64,000 nucleotides of DNA from SMWC01 sp045561055 (GCA_045561055.1 JBJKYL010000010.1:318248-382247), one strand, 5' to 3'. Positions 54,114 to 61,983 are shown, counted from the stretch's first letter. Translations and numbers: made by a program. Notes: a model not told the origin generated them from the sequence alone.

Positions 54114-55247
54114 TTATTGATAACCCAGAAAGCTTATCATTATTTCTGCCCAGTCCAGTTCATTACCATCATAAACGTAAGACCACCCACCCAACTCTTT
54201 AGCGTCCGGGCCAAAAAAATGTCCGCTTATTTCCCCTGTCCCGTAATTCGTAATATCGGTATTCCAGGTTGCGGTTCCCTGAAATTCGTTAGATGAAATA
54301 GTAGCGACTAATTCGATGGTACCTGCCGATACTCCATTTACCCTATTCCAGGTACTACTTTCAGGTTTTCTGTCTGGAAAAACATAATCTAAGGTGATGT
54401 TCCCACTAAGAGTTCCCTGTGCAAAATCTACGGTAATTGTTGCATCACCTTCATATGCTGGCCAGTGCGGAATACTAGATTCTGTTTCAAGTAAATTTGG
54501 GTGCCAAAGACTGAGGGCCTTTGTGCTATAGGTTGCTGTTCCACTCGTGGGCATATCGCTCGTCTGTGTAAAGTTCCCGAACGTACCGGCCAATACGTCC
54601 TTATCCTGAATGTTGTCAATACAGGTACTATCAGCTACATCACATATGTCAAAACCAGAGGAAAGATCGTCGCCATAATCAAGATCAGCTACAAGAATAT
54701 TTACGTAGTCCACACCGAGAAATTCTTCACTTATATCCGAATAAAACCCGAATAACCTATAATTCCATTCGTAGCTAGATGACGAGTCTTCAGATATAGA
54801 TAGGCCCCAGTCCGACTCCCAATATAGGTAACCATCTAAATCATTCCCGACGTCGAAATAGATCGCATCAGCTAAAGAAACCTGTTCGAAGCTCATGCTC
54901 ATGTCGAGATTTGTTGACGCATTTGTTGGTGTAAAAGAGTATGTGCGGCTAAATTTTGTGGTTTTTGTTCCATCAACACCTATTGATAGCTCAGCGGTAG
55001 GGTCCCCTGTAGAAACCCACATGGCACCCGTTTCTTGGTGAGTCCGATAGCTCATCACGCCGGCGTCTATGTCAAAAGAACCGCCCAGTTCTTCTATTTC
55101 TATATTTTTTTTGTATGAGGTAGGAGCAACAGGTGGTTGCGTGGGTGTTCCTCCACCCCCACTAGTTGCGCCGCCGCCGCCTCCGCCGCAGGCAACAAGC
55201 AAGGAAGCAAAAAAACCTGATAAAGAAATAATGCTAACCTTACGCAT
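54114..55247 (-). CDS. TbpB-fold surface lipoprotein, candidate Slam substrate
   Basis: A 377-residue lipoprotein. The signal peptide ends L-L-V-A-C (Cys about 20), followed by a Gly-rich flexible linker with Pro/Thr. The rest is beta-rich; the C-terminal quarter has F-A-Q-G-T-L-S-G-N-I, N-E-F-Q-G-T-A-T-W and G-E-I-S-G-H-F-F-G-P-D-A-K-E-L-G-G, the pattern of the 8-strand barrel found in TbpB, fHbp and other surface lipoproteins. The upstream gene in the same unit, 11 bases away, looks like their Slam exporter. Ligand is unknown. Base composition is AT-richer than the core genes. The lipoprotein call is firm; the fold is inferred. Confidence 0.65.
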   Translation of the reverse strand: MRKVSIISLSGFFASLLVACGGGGGGATSGGGGTPTQPPVAPTSYKKNIEIEELGGSFDIDAGVMSYRTHQETGAMWVSTGDPTAELSIGVDGTKTTKFSRTYSFTPTNASTNLDMSMSFEQVSLADAIYFDVGNDLDGYLYWESDWGLSISEDSSSSYEWNYRLFGFYSDISEEFLGVDYVNILVADLDYGDDLSSGFDICDVADSTCIDNIQDKDVLAGTFGNFTQTSDMPTSGTATYSTKALSLWHPNLLETESSIPHWPAYEGDATITVDFAQGTLSGNITLDYVFPDRKPESSTWNRVNGVSAGTIELVATISSNEFQGTATWNTDITNYGTGEISGHFFGPDAKELGGWSYVYDGNELDWAEIMISFLGYQ

Positions 55248-55258
55248 CTTACAGGTAA

Positions 55259-56620
55259 CTAAAAAATATAATTAAAAGAAAGGGAGATAAGATTACTTCC
55301 GAAGTCAAAACGGTCAATGTTAGAGTCATTGTCAAGATATTCGTAGCGGGCTCGTAGAAAAATATTATCCGAGATTGTGCGTATAAGTTCAGTTTCAAAA
55401 TAAATTCGGCTAGTTTCTCTGGTCAGGGCTGTGGAAAATCGGTCAGTTATATGAGCTAAAAATAGGTCAGCTCCTTCGTTATAAGCTTGACGTAAAATTA
55501 ACGCATAACGGGTTGCCCATAACTCATTAATGGTCCATTCTATTTGGCCGCCTAGCTCGTGAACATCGCCTGAGTAGCTGGTGTAGACATCAAAGATAGT
55601 ATAGGTAGCATTTATATCAATAGACTCCCAATCTTCTTTATCCTCGTAAAGATAGGTGTAATCTATTTGCCAATAGGGATTGCCTCCTCCACGGATCTCA
55701 AACATGAGTTCAGAAGATTTCCCCGCGTATCGGTCAAATAAGGGATCATTGCTATTTATGTCACTATATTGAGCACTAAAACCAACAATATATTCCCCAG
55801 CTAAAAGTATTTCATTCTTAAGTTGTAGATCTATCTGACTTAGGTAATCTTCTCCAGCGAGCCAAATTTGATTGGCCGAAAGGGTAAGTCCCCACTGTTG
55901 TAAACCAACCCAGCGTTGTTGCTGTATATATACATTTATGGCGGAAATATCATAATGATCAAAATTGGAATATTTTTGTTGAAACATTGATCCGCCAAAA
56001 TTAGTGTCTGATATCTCCGTGCTTCTAATGTTGAGATTACCTGCAAAAATATATTCGAGGGCGCTATCATGTTCATCCAGTCCGACTAAATTGTCTGGAT
56101 CTATAATGCCATCCTGTTGGTTTACGCCGAGTTCCAGATAGCCATAGTTGCTAGATGTATCCAGAATTTCGTAAGTTTCCGGTTCTTGATATAGGTCCTC
56201 GAGACTAATCTGCGATAGAGAATCACTTGCGAGTTCACTGGCTTCGAGGTCAATGGTTTGATTGGCAATCTGATTGAGCGTATCTATTGCTATATCCGTT
56301 TCGCCCTGCGAGTAAGCGATCATGGCGAGGTAATAGGTAGAAATCTGTTCGTATTCAGTAAGTAGAAGAGCTTCGAAGTAAGGTGAAGCCTCGTCATAGC
56401 TATCTAGGACAAAATTGATCAGACCCAAGGCATAAATGATTTCTATATCATTCGGACGTTCCGTCACTAATTGTTGAAACTGCAGTTTTGCCTCTTCATA
56501 GGCGCCGTTCTCAAAACTTTCGGCGGCTTCTTCAAAAGTGACGGCGTGTACCTGAGTTTGTAACAAACAAAGAATAAAAGTGAGGGTCAGTGCTCGATTC
56601 AATAACGTCCGAGTCCCCAT
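55259..56620 (-). CDS. TPR plus beta-barrel outer-membrane protein, Slam-like
   Basis: A 453-residue exported protein with a signal peptide ending V-H-A (about 26). Residues 28-130 form helical TPR-like repeats (A-A-E-S-F-E-N-G-A-Y-E-E-A-K, then Y-A-L-G-L-I-N-F and Y-Y-L-A-M-I-A-Y). From about 160 the sequence alternates polar and hydrophobic residues as a beta barrel and ends with the aromatic F typical of BAM substrates; R-Y-E-Y-L-D-N-D-S-N-I near the end resembles Slam barrels. Slam proteins move lipoproteins to the cell surface (type XI secretion). A candidate substrate gene follows directly. Other TPR-porins cannot be excluded. Confidence 0.6.
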   Translation of the reverse strand: MGTRTLLNRALTLTFILCLLQTQVHAVTFEEAAESFENGAYEEAKLQFQQLVTERPNDIEIIYALGLINFVLDSYDEASPYFEALLLTEYEQISTYYLAMIAYSQGETDIAIDTLNQIANQTIDLEASELASDSLSQISLEDLYQEPETYEILDTSSNYGYLELGVNQQDGIIDPDNLVGLDEHDSALEYIFAGNLNIRSTEISDTNFGGSMFQQKYSNFDHYDISAINVYIQQQRWVGLQQWGLTLSANQIWLAGEDYLSQIDLQLKNEILLAGEYIVGFSAQYSDINSNDPLFDRYAGKSSELMFEIRGGGNPYWQIDYTYLYEDKEDWESIDINATYTIFDVYTSYSGDVHELGGQIEWTINELWATRYALILRQAYNEGADLFLAHITDRFSTALTRETSRIYFETELIRTISDNIFLRARYEYLDNDSNIDRFDFGSNLISLSFNYIF

Positions 56621-56751
56621 GATATCTGAGCTGATTCTCCGGCGATCTAAACTTATAAGGTGTTTTTAACAGCGAAAAGATTACGTTTTCTGCGATTTCA
56701 AAGTGAACCCCTAGTTTGAAGGGTTTTTTCTCGCGTGCTGTTCAGCGCGCA

Positions 56752-56787
56752 GAAAAAAGCACGCGCGCCCAAAGAGCGTGCGTGCTT
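56752..56787 (-). terminator. rho-independent terminator of the basic repeat-protein gene
   Basis: On the minus strand AAGCACGCACGCTC pairs with the complementary GC-rich arm (56757-56787) and is followed by six T residues (56753-56758 as A on the plus strand). A second small hairpin AACCC/GGGTT with a T run on the plus strand lies at 56706-56729 and may end transcription coming from the other side. Confidence 0.7.
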
Positions 56788-56806
56788 ATAGCAGAGGAGA
56801 TATCTC

Positions 56807-57523
56807 TTATGATTTTTTAGCAGCGCGACGCTGCCTGACGTTGCGGCGATTTTTTCCTTGGCCTTTAACAGATCTGCGGGCTTCAACCGCTCTGCCTTTA
56901 GCCTCAGATTTCAATGCGGCGCTTAAAGCTTCATTGGCCTTTAATATTTCGCCAACAACTTGTTTCTGGCTCTTTTGCAAGCCTGCCAGTTGTTTTCTCA
57001 AATCCTGAGTATCTGCCTTCGTAGCCCCGCCTTCTCGAGCAGCTTTTATGTTCCCCAAGACAGCACCAATTGCCTGTTTGTTTGCGTCCAATGATGCCTT
57101 TTGGTCCGCACTAGCTACGGCTTCAATACGGCTTCCAACGTTTTTCCGTTTTGCAGCTCTCTTTTTGGCAGCCGCCACTCTTGCGTCTTTAACCTCAGCT
57201 CTTAAGACGGCTTTGAGATCGTCGCTGCCAGAAATCGTTTTTCTTACAAACTTATCCCTGTCACGCTGTTTTGAACGGAGATCTTTTAAAGCAGCTTTAG
57301 TAGCGTCTTTATCACCAGCTTTTTTGTAGGCCCCGACCGTATCTCTAGCCGTGTTGATTGCATCCTGCGCTGCTTTTAGTTGCGCAACAGTAGCGGCATC
57401 CGCATTTTGTATTACTAGGCGGGTCGGGTTTACACCAGCTTTTGGCAAGGATAAACGTGCTTGCGCTTGCCCTGCAGCAGAGATGGCAAAAACAGCTAAT
57501 AGGCCAAAAAATGTCGTTTTCAT
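56807..57523 (-). CDS. exported, highly basic two-repeat coiled-coil protein
   Basis: A 238-residue protein with a clear signal peptide (M-K-T-T-F-F-G-L-L-A-V-F to A-Q-A near 22). The mature part is rich in Lys, Arg, Ala and Asp and mostly helical. It consists of two related units of about 95 residues: L-K-A-A-Q-D-A-I ... S-D-D-L-K-A-V-L-R-A-E-V-K-D-A-R and L-D-A-N-K-Q-A-I ... N-E-A-L-S-A-A-L-K-S-E-A-K-G-R, each closing with a cluster of basic residues. The tail is strongly cationic. I do not recognise the family; a periplasmic nucleic-acid, lipopolysaccharide or metal-binding role is possible. It has its own terminator. Confidence 0.75.
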   Translation of the reverse strand: MKTTFFGLLAVFAISAAGQAQARLSLPKAGVNPTRLVIQNADAATVAQLKAAQDAINTARDTVGAYKKAGDKDATKAALKDLRSKQRDRDKFVRKTISGSDDLKAVLRAEVKDARVAAAKKRAAKRKNVGSRIEAVASADQKASLDANKQAIGAVLGNIKAAREGGATKADTQDLRKQLAGLQKSQKQVVGEILKANEALSAALKSEAKGRAVEARRSVKGQGKNRRNVRQRRAAKKS

Positions 57524-57796
57524 AAGATTTCTCCGAACTTATACTTTCGTTTGACTTTGTTCTGTCTTAAGCAACCGGGTGCATCGCATTAACCACTAAA
57601 ACGAATCAGCCATGATTCGGTTGACACGTTGGCCTATCACAGATGTGACACACGCTTCGCCATACCTAAACAAAACAATAACTTAAACTCAGAAAGGATT
57701 CAATTCTTTCGTGCTCATTAGCAGCCTTTAGCGCTAATTGTAACTTGTTGTTTTATAACTAATATATGTTATTTAGGGGGTTGTAGGTATTCTTAG
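57524..57796. other. intergenic region with two inverted repeats
   Basis: Upstream of the basic protein gene. CGAATCA and TGATTCG (57602-57619, 4-base loop) form a perfect hairpin, and TCACAGATGTGA (57637-57648) is a palindrome with a 2-base centre. These could be operators. No gene is seen. Confidence 0.4.
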
Positions 57797-58585
57797 TTAG
57801 CTTTTAAAATTGCTGCTCATCGGTTCAATTAGCCCATTCAGGCTATATTCTGAAAGAAAACTCCAAATCACTTGTACGGCGCTGATGTCTGAGCCCCTCT
57901 CTATTTCGGGCCATTGGTGTCCCATACCCTGCATTTTGTAGAGTTGAATTTTTACTTGTCCTCTACAATTTGAATAGCTTATGACTTTACTGACAAGACC
58001 ATCGCTATTTTGATCAAGCAGTGGCTTTGTAAAAGGGTGTGAATCACAACCACTAGAGGCCGACCAGTATTCGAGGACTTTATCAATAGGTACGGTCCAA
58101 TTTGCCCCCTCATAAGGAACCGTATTATCCGCAGTTCCGTGAATTTGTAGTATCGGGGTTGGGTGGGTTGGACTACAGGAGTCAAAGGTCTTTGGTGTCA
58201 TTGATCCTGTGACCGATGCTATTGCGGCAATTTTTTCACTTAGCAAACAAGCTAAGTGGTAGCTCATGTAGCCACCATTAGACATGCCTGTAGAATAGAT
58301 TCTTGTTGAATCAATTCTATACTCTGAAGTTATTGTCTCAATAAGGATATCGGTAAATCCAACATCATCTGCAGTGCTCTGCCGTGTTTTATTCGCACCG
58401 ACATTCCAGTGTGTGACTCCCTCAAAAAGAGAACCTTGAGGTACAACTAAAATAAAATTATCTTCTTCTGACAAACCACGAAAGTCTGCCCGCCCTCGAT
58501 GGTGGTTCTCAGCATTGCTGCTATAGCCATGGAACTTTAAATAGCAATGGGACAGCTTTGCTACCGTCATAGGAGTTAGGTACAT
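57797..58585 (-). CDS. PHB-depolymerase-like esterase, 3' part of a frameshifted gene
   Basis: This frame encodes an alpha/beta hydrolase of the LpqC/PHB depolymerase type: F-H-G-Y-S-S-N-A-E after the first strand, the nucleophile elbow G-M-S-N-G-G, the acid in G-T-A-D-N-T-V-P-Y, and the histidine in G-M-G-H-Q-W-P. The domain's first strand (Y-I-L-Y-V-P-N-S-Y-D-G-S) is encoded in the overlapping upstream frame, not in this one, and residues before F-H-G here read as nonsense. One extra base in TTTAAAG at about 58536-58541 explains the break. The joined product would be a lipoprotein with META and esterase domains. Confidence 0.7.
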   Translation of the reverse strand: MYLTPMTVAKLSHCYLKFHGYSSNAENHHRGRADFRGLSEEDNFILVVPQGSLFEGVTHWNVGANKTRQSTADDVGFTDILIETITSEYRIDSTRIYSTGMSNGGYMSYHLACLLSEKIAAIASVTGSMTPKTFDSCSPTHPTPILQIHGTADNTVPYEGANWTVPIDKVLEYWSASSGCDSHPFTKPLLDQNSDGLVSKVISYSNCRGQVKIQLYKMQGMGHQWPEIERGSDISAVQVIWSFLSEYSLNGLIEPMSSNFKS

Positions 58586-59162
58586 ACAGGATATATTGTC
58601 TTGCTAACCCATTGTGATTTTGAGTACATGCTAGCCCCCAACCAAAGTTGGAACATTTTGCCTTACCAACGCCTGGAGCCAAGATAAAAACAATTAGAGT
58701 CTCTCCGCTAGCATTCTTCAGGATTAAACTATTGTCTGCTATAGCAGTTTCAACTGCCGAGTTTAAATTTTCTAGGTAAGTAGCTTCCTGCATCATAATG
58801 CCGGTTTTATCTGAACAGGCCATTTTGGTTAGCGCTATTTTTTCAATATGAATCGACTGATTAGTCTTGTCGTAACTAGCAAAATAGTTATTACAACCAG
58901 AGGATCCAGAAAGCCGACCGTCAACAGTAAAATTTGCAGTTATATTGGTTCCATCGATTGGGGTAACTAAACTGCCTTCACTACGGAAATACTGAACTTG
59001 CCACCCAATGTTGGTGGTGATCGGTGTGCCCAGCGGCTCCGATGATTTGGAAATAGCTACCGAACCGCTACCACCACATCCTATTGAGAGAGTCATGCAT
59101 AAAAGAATACAGCACGAGGGAAATAGGCGAAGGCTAGGAAATAGTGCTTGTGTTGTTTCCAT
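58521..59162 (-). CDS. META-domain lipoprotein, 5' part of a frameshifted gene
   Basis: A signal peptide ends in the lipobox S-I-G-C followed by G-G-S-G-S. Next comes a META (HslJ-like) domain: W-Q-V-Q-Y-F, then the hallmark D-G-R-L-S-G-S-S-G-C-N-N-Y-F-A-S-Y, and M-A-C-S-D-K. After a linker with C-S-N-F-G-W-G, the frame enters an esterase (R-Q-Y-I-L-Y-V-P-N-S-Y-D) and stops at 58521 after K-V-P-W-L, where the homologous sequence would be K-F-H-G. I place the start at the ATG at 59162; the frame extends to 59189. META domains occur in stress-related periplasmic lipoproteins. Confidence 0.7.
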   Translation of the reverse strand: METTQALFPSLRLFPSCCILLCMTLSIGCGGSGSVAISKSSEPLGTPITTNIGWQVQYFRSEGSLVTPIDGTNITANFTVDGRLSGSSGCNNYFASYDKTNQSIHIEKIALTKMACSDKTGIMMQEATYLENLNSAVETAIADNSLILKNASGETLIVFILAPGVGKAKCSNFGWGLACTQNHNGLARQYILYVPNSYDGSKAVPLLFKVPWL

Positions 59163-59297
59163 GACCGTTACCGTTTTTGTAAGAAGCATTACCGTAACCG
59201 ATTTATGTCGTGCAATGCGCTGATAAAAATTTCCTTAAAACCTTTCAAGCATATATTGACGCAAAATGGTTTTGTCAAATTGTGCGAGCTGGCGATA

Positions 59298-59309
59298 ACT
59301 GTATACAGT
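59298..59309. promoter_or_regulatory. 12-base perfect palindrome
   Basis: ACTGTATACAGT lies in the gap between the META lipoprotein and the DUF6152 gene. It resembles half-spaced LexA arms (CTG and CAG) but with only 4 bases between them, so it is not an E. coli-type LexA box. A regulator site is possible. Confidence 0.3.
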
Positions 59310-59437
59310 ATAGGGTCCGGGTAGTTTTTAGCTTAGCCGTTGTAGTGTTCCGCAAGCCAATATAGCGAGGAATTGGAACCTTCCTAATGTGTCCGCTTTA
59401 GGGCATTAGAATTCGGGGTAAAAGTCGTGCTACAATA

Positions 59438-59462
59438 TGGTAAGACCAATATGGTAGGACCA
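59438..59462 (+). promoter_or_regulatory. tandem GntR/FadR-type operators
   Basis: TGGTAAGACCA (59438-59448) and TGGTAGGACCA (59452-59462) are two palindromes of the form TGGT-N3-ACCA, 14 bases centre to centre. This is the core recognised by PdhR- and LldR-like members of the FadR branch of GntR regulators. They end 15 bases before the start codon of the DUF6152 gene, so a bound repressor would block it. The regulator gene is not in the window. Confidence 0.55.
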
Positions 59463-59477
59463 AGTATTCTCTAAAAT

Positions 59478-60659
59478 ATGATTGATCTCTATAAAATTCG
59501 TATTTTTAGTACGCTGATGGTTGGTCTAGTGACGTCGCTGACGTCGCGCGCTCACCATGGTTTCGGTACGTTCGCGATGAACGAGGATATCCAGCTTTCC
59601 GGCGTCGTTACGAGTCTCGATTTCGTTAATCCGCACTCATGGTTGAACTTCGAGACAATTCAGGAAGATGGTTCGTTAGTCGAGTATAGTTGCGAAATGC
59701 GTTCGGCGATGACGCTGCGGCGCTCGGGCTGGACCCCTGAAATGTTCCCGCCAGGTACGCGTATATCGATTGAAGGTTCTCCCGACCGAATCGATTCGCG
59801 GGCCTGCTACGTTAGTACGATTACGATCGATGATGCGATGAGTCTCGACCGTTACTCCCAACTCATTGGAGCCGAAGTCGATATTGAACGCGCCGGACGC
59901 CTCGACAACGGTAAGCCCAATCTGGCGGGTGACTGGGCGGCCGAGCAGCGCGTAATGACGGATCCGAGAGGACGTGACGGAGCTCTCGTTCCACTGTCAC
60001 AGGCTAATGACTATGGTATTGGTGGTGTACCCGAAGGGGGAATGGCAATCCCTGGCGGACGTGGCACGCTGCAGGCGGAGATTTTCGGCGACCCGAACGG
60101 ACCGCGATCGCAAGATCTTCTCAGCCCAGTCGATCTGACTGTAGCCGGCGAGGCGGCATTTCAGCGTCTGCGAGAGATTCCGACTCTGGAGCGCTCTTGT
60201 GATCCTGGTAGTATCGTTTCGGATTGGGATATTGTTGGCACCGATCCGGTGAATCGCATCACGCAGAACGACGATCTGGTCACAATCGCTTATGGAGTGC
60301 ATGGACGTGTACGCACAGTCGATATGCGCCGCACAGTGCATCCAATAGACATCGAACCGAGCTGGACAGGTCATTCGATCGGTTGGTGGGAAGACGACGT
60401 GCTCGTAGTAGACACGATCGGCTTCGAGCCCGGCGTACTCGTCAGACCTCGACCTCGCGCTGCCGCGGTTCCGCATAGCGATCAGCTTCACGTTGTCGAG
60501 CGTTTCTCAATCGATGAAGGAACGTTTACGCTGAAGCGTGAATTTGTAGCGGACGACCCGGCCTTCTTGAGCGAAATTTACACTGGTTCGACGGAAATGA
60601 TGGTCTCTAATGTTCCTTACGCATCAGAGTCTTGCGAAGACTTTACCCCTCGTCTCTAG
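59478..60659 (+). CDS. exported DUF6152-family protein
   Basis: A 393-residue protein. A signal peptide ends near residue 25 (S-R-A), and the mature chain begins H-H-G-F-G-T-F, then V-N-P-H-S-W-L, the hallmark of DUF6152, a small beta domain of unknown role with early histidines. The second half (about 140-390) has W-T-G-H-S-I-G-W-W-E-D-D-V-L-V-V-D-T-I-G-F and later beta-rich sequence often seen in the same environmental proteins. It is probably periplasmic. Tandem GntR-type operators lie just upstream. A molybdopterin oxidoreductase remnant follows, hinting at a lost catabolic cluster. Confidence 0.75.
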   Translation: MIDLYKIRIFSTLMVGLVTSLTSRAHHGFGTFAMNEDIQLSGVVTSLDFVNPHSWLNFETIQEDGSLVEYSCEMRSAMTLRRSGWTPEMFPPGTRISIEGSPDRIDSRACYVSTITIDDAMSLDRYSQLIGAEVDIERAGRLDNGKPNLAGDWAAEQRVMTDPRGRDGALVPLSQANDYGIGGVPEGGMAIPGGRGTLQAEIFGDPNGPRSQDLLSPVDLTVAGEAAFQRLREIPTLERSCDPGSIVSDWDIVGTDPVNRITQNDDLVTIAYGVHGRVRTVDMRRTVHPIDIEPSWTGHSIGWWEDDVLVVDTIGFEPGVLVRPRPRAAAVPHSDQLHVVERFSIDEGTFTLKREFVADDPAFLSEIYTGSTEMMVSNVPYASESCEDFTPRL

Positions 60660-60685
60660 TCAACCTCTGGCAAAGGAAATTTTGG

Positions 60686-60829
60686 ATGCTAGAACTCAAT
60701 ATTCAGTCGGATAACAATCCGACCGGCGTCGGCGAACCGTCCTTGCCGCCGGCTGCGCCTGCAATCTATGCGGTAACCGGGCATCGGGTACGCACGATGC
60801 CCCTAACCAAAGAGGGTTATTCGATCTAG
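60686..60829 (+). pseudogene. C-terminal remnant of a xanthine dehydrogenase-family molybdopterin subunit
   Basis: A 47-codon frame reads S-D-N-N-P-T-G-V-G-E-P-S-L-P-P-A-A-P-A-I, then V-T-G-H-R-V-R-T-M-P-L and a stop. This is the end of large molybdopterin-binding subunits of aldehyde/xanthine/isoquinoline oxidoreductases, where G-V-G-E-P holds the active-site glutamate region. A few residues between P-A-I and the following helix appear deleted. The hundreds of residues expected upstream are absent; the DUF6152 gene ends 26 bases before. It is a relic. Confidence 0.7.
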
Positions 60830-60894
60830 CCGGGCTTGACGATGGCTACGTCTGAGCCTGCGCTAGCTAGTTTTCACGTTTATAGGAGCAACCA

Positions 60895-61179
60895 ATGTCA
60901 AAACTCGCTATTGAAGGCTACATGGAGGTACCGGAAGAAGATCTGGCGGCAGTGCTGTCGGAGCTTCCAAATCACGCCTCGCTCACCAGAGATGAGCCAG
61001 GATGCATCGAGTTTGAAGCTGGCCAGCGCCCTGGCGAACCGCATGTTCTGGATGTAAGCGAACTCTATGAAAGCAGAGAAGCATTTGAACTACACAAATC
61101 GCGTATTCAGGGATCAAAATGGGCCGAAGTCACGAAGAACGTCTCGCGCCACTATCGTGTAGAAGAGATCGAGTCGTAG
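60895..61179 (+). CDS. antibiotic biosynthesis monooxygenase (ABM)-fold protein
   Basis: A 94-residue protein of ferredoxin-like fold. G-Y-M-E-V-P-E-E-D-L, R-D-E-P-G-C-I-E-F-E near residue 32, and S-E-L-Y-E-S-R-E-A-F-E-L-H-K-S near 55 are the ABM/YgiN pattern, in which small dimers oxidise quinols or similar substrates without cofactor. TAGGAG lies 8-13 bases before the ATG. Its substrate is unknown. It is followed after about 70 bases by the first copy of the dispersed repeat. Confidence 0.85.
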   Translation: MSKLAIEGYMEVPEEDLAAVLSELPNHASLTRDEPGCIEFEAGQRPGEPHVLDVSELYESREAFELHKSRIQGSKWAEVTKNVSRHYRVEEIES

Positions 61180-61251
61180 GTTCACTGCTGACAATCATCG
61201 GCATGGCCGTTTTCACGCCCTGCCCGACATCGGGGTTCTTGGAAAAAATGA

Positions 61252-61383
61252 TGATCGTATTGTTCTCATCACAAACCTCCCCAAGTCTGCTTCTAGCTTG
61301 ATTGTATTCAAGCTCTAGTTTTCTAAGACTACACCTAGATTGGTTCACAGTTCAAAATGGCTAAAAATGTGTGAGCAGTAGTT
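61252..61383 (+). repeat. dispersed repeat, copy A
   Basis: About 132 bases, nearly identical to copy C (63875-64000) apart from a 5-base indel and a few substitutions, and to copy B over its last 95 bases. Shared words are ACACCTAGATTGGTTCACAG and GTGTGAGCAGTAGTT. On the minus strand the left end reads ATG-AGA-ACA-ATA-CGA-TCA, start of an 18-codon frame. Confidence 0.9.
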
Positions 61384-61453
61384 ATCTATGGGTATGGGGG
61401 CTATGGCCTCCCGCGTACCCCTAAAAACGTATCCGCTGCTCACAAACAAAGAA

Positions 61454-61717
61454 TTAGTCAACACATTGATAATATGAACGCATCGTGTTGTCGGGTCTGC
61501 TTGTTAGAACTGCACTTCTGCCGTATTTCTGGCATTCAGCCACAGCGAGATCATCCGATTCGCCTCTCGATAGGGGGTTATCCTGGATAATAACTGAACC
61601 TCTAGAGCTGCTTACAACTTGCGAAGCACAACCCAGCAATACCATTGATAAAGCACCAACTAGAAGCTGTTTGAGTCTTAAATAATGTACGGGGGAAGTT
61701 AGGTTGGTTTTCTGCAT
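61454..61717 (-). CDS. small lipoprotein of unknown function
   Basis: An 87-residue protein. A basic N-terminus and a hydrophobic stretch end in the lipobox L-L-G-C (Cys about 29). The mature part is about 58 residues with S-S-R-G-S-V, D-D-L-A-V-A-E-C-Q-K-Y-G and a final Y-Y-Q-C-V-D; the two cysteines may form a disulfide. I do not recognise the family. It lies between repeat copy A and tRNA-Ser, transcribed away from the tRNA. Confidence 0.7.
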   Translation of the reverse strand: MQKTNLTSPVHYLRLKQLLVGALSMVLLGCASQVVSSSRGSVIIQDNPLSRGESDDLAVAECQKYGRSAVLTSRPDNTMRSYYQCVD

Positions 61718-61892
61718 ACCCCTTTGAAGAGTAGATGGTTTGGGTAGGTATGGAATGATTTATACTGTCTCTTTATAAGGTTTAATATGCCACAAATAAA
61801 AGCCAAATGCCTGATATATGCCTGATTAAAGATTTTACTTATTCTGATTTAAAAATATTAAATAATTATAAATCAATATCTTATGCTTGTTT

Positions 61893-61983
61893 GGAGAGGT
61901 GGCTGAGTGGCTGAAAGCGCTCCCCTGCTAAGGGAGTAAGGGTTAATAGCCCTTCGAGGGTTCGAATCCCTCCCTCTCCGCCA
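61893..61983 (+). tRNA. tRNA-Ser (GCT)
   Basis: A 91-base class II tRNA. The acceptor GGAGAGG pairs with CCTCTCC, followed by G and an encoded CCA at 61981-61983. The anticodon loop is CTGCTAA with anticodon GCT at 61927-61929. A long variable arm and the T-loop GTTCGAATC are present. In many Gammaproteobacteria this gene stands right after csrA, but here it is 8 kb away. Confidence 0.97.

Noticed and set aside
59298..59309. Palindrome as a LexA box
   Set aside because: CTG and CAG are only 4 bases apart; the known box needs 10.
61130..61348. 72-codon minus-strand frame across the ABM gene end and repeat copy A
   Set aside because: Depends on an accidental join of gene tail and repeat; not present at the other copies.
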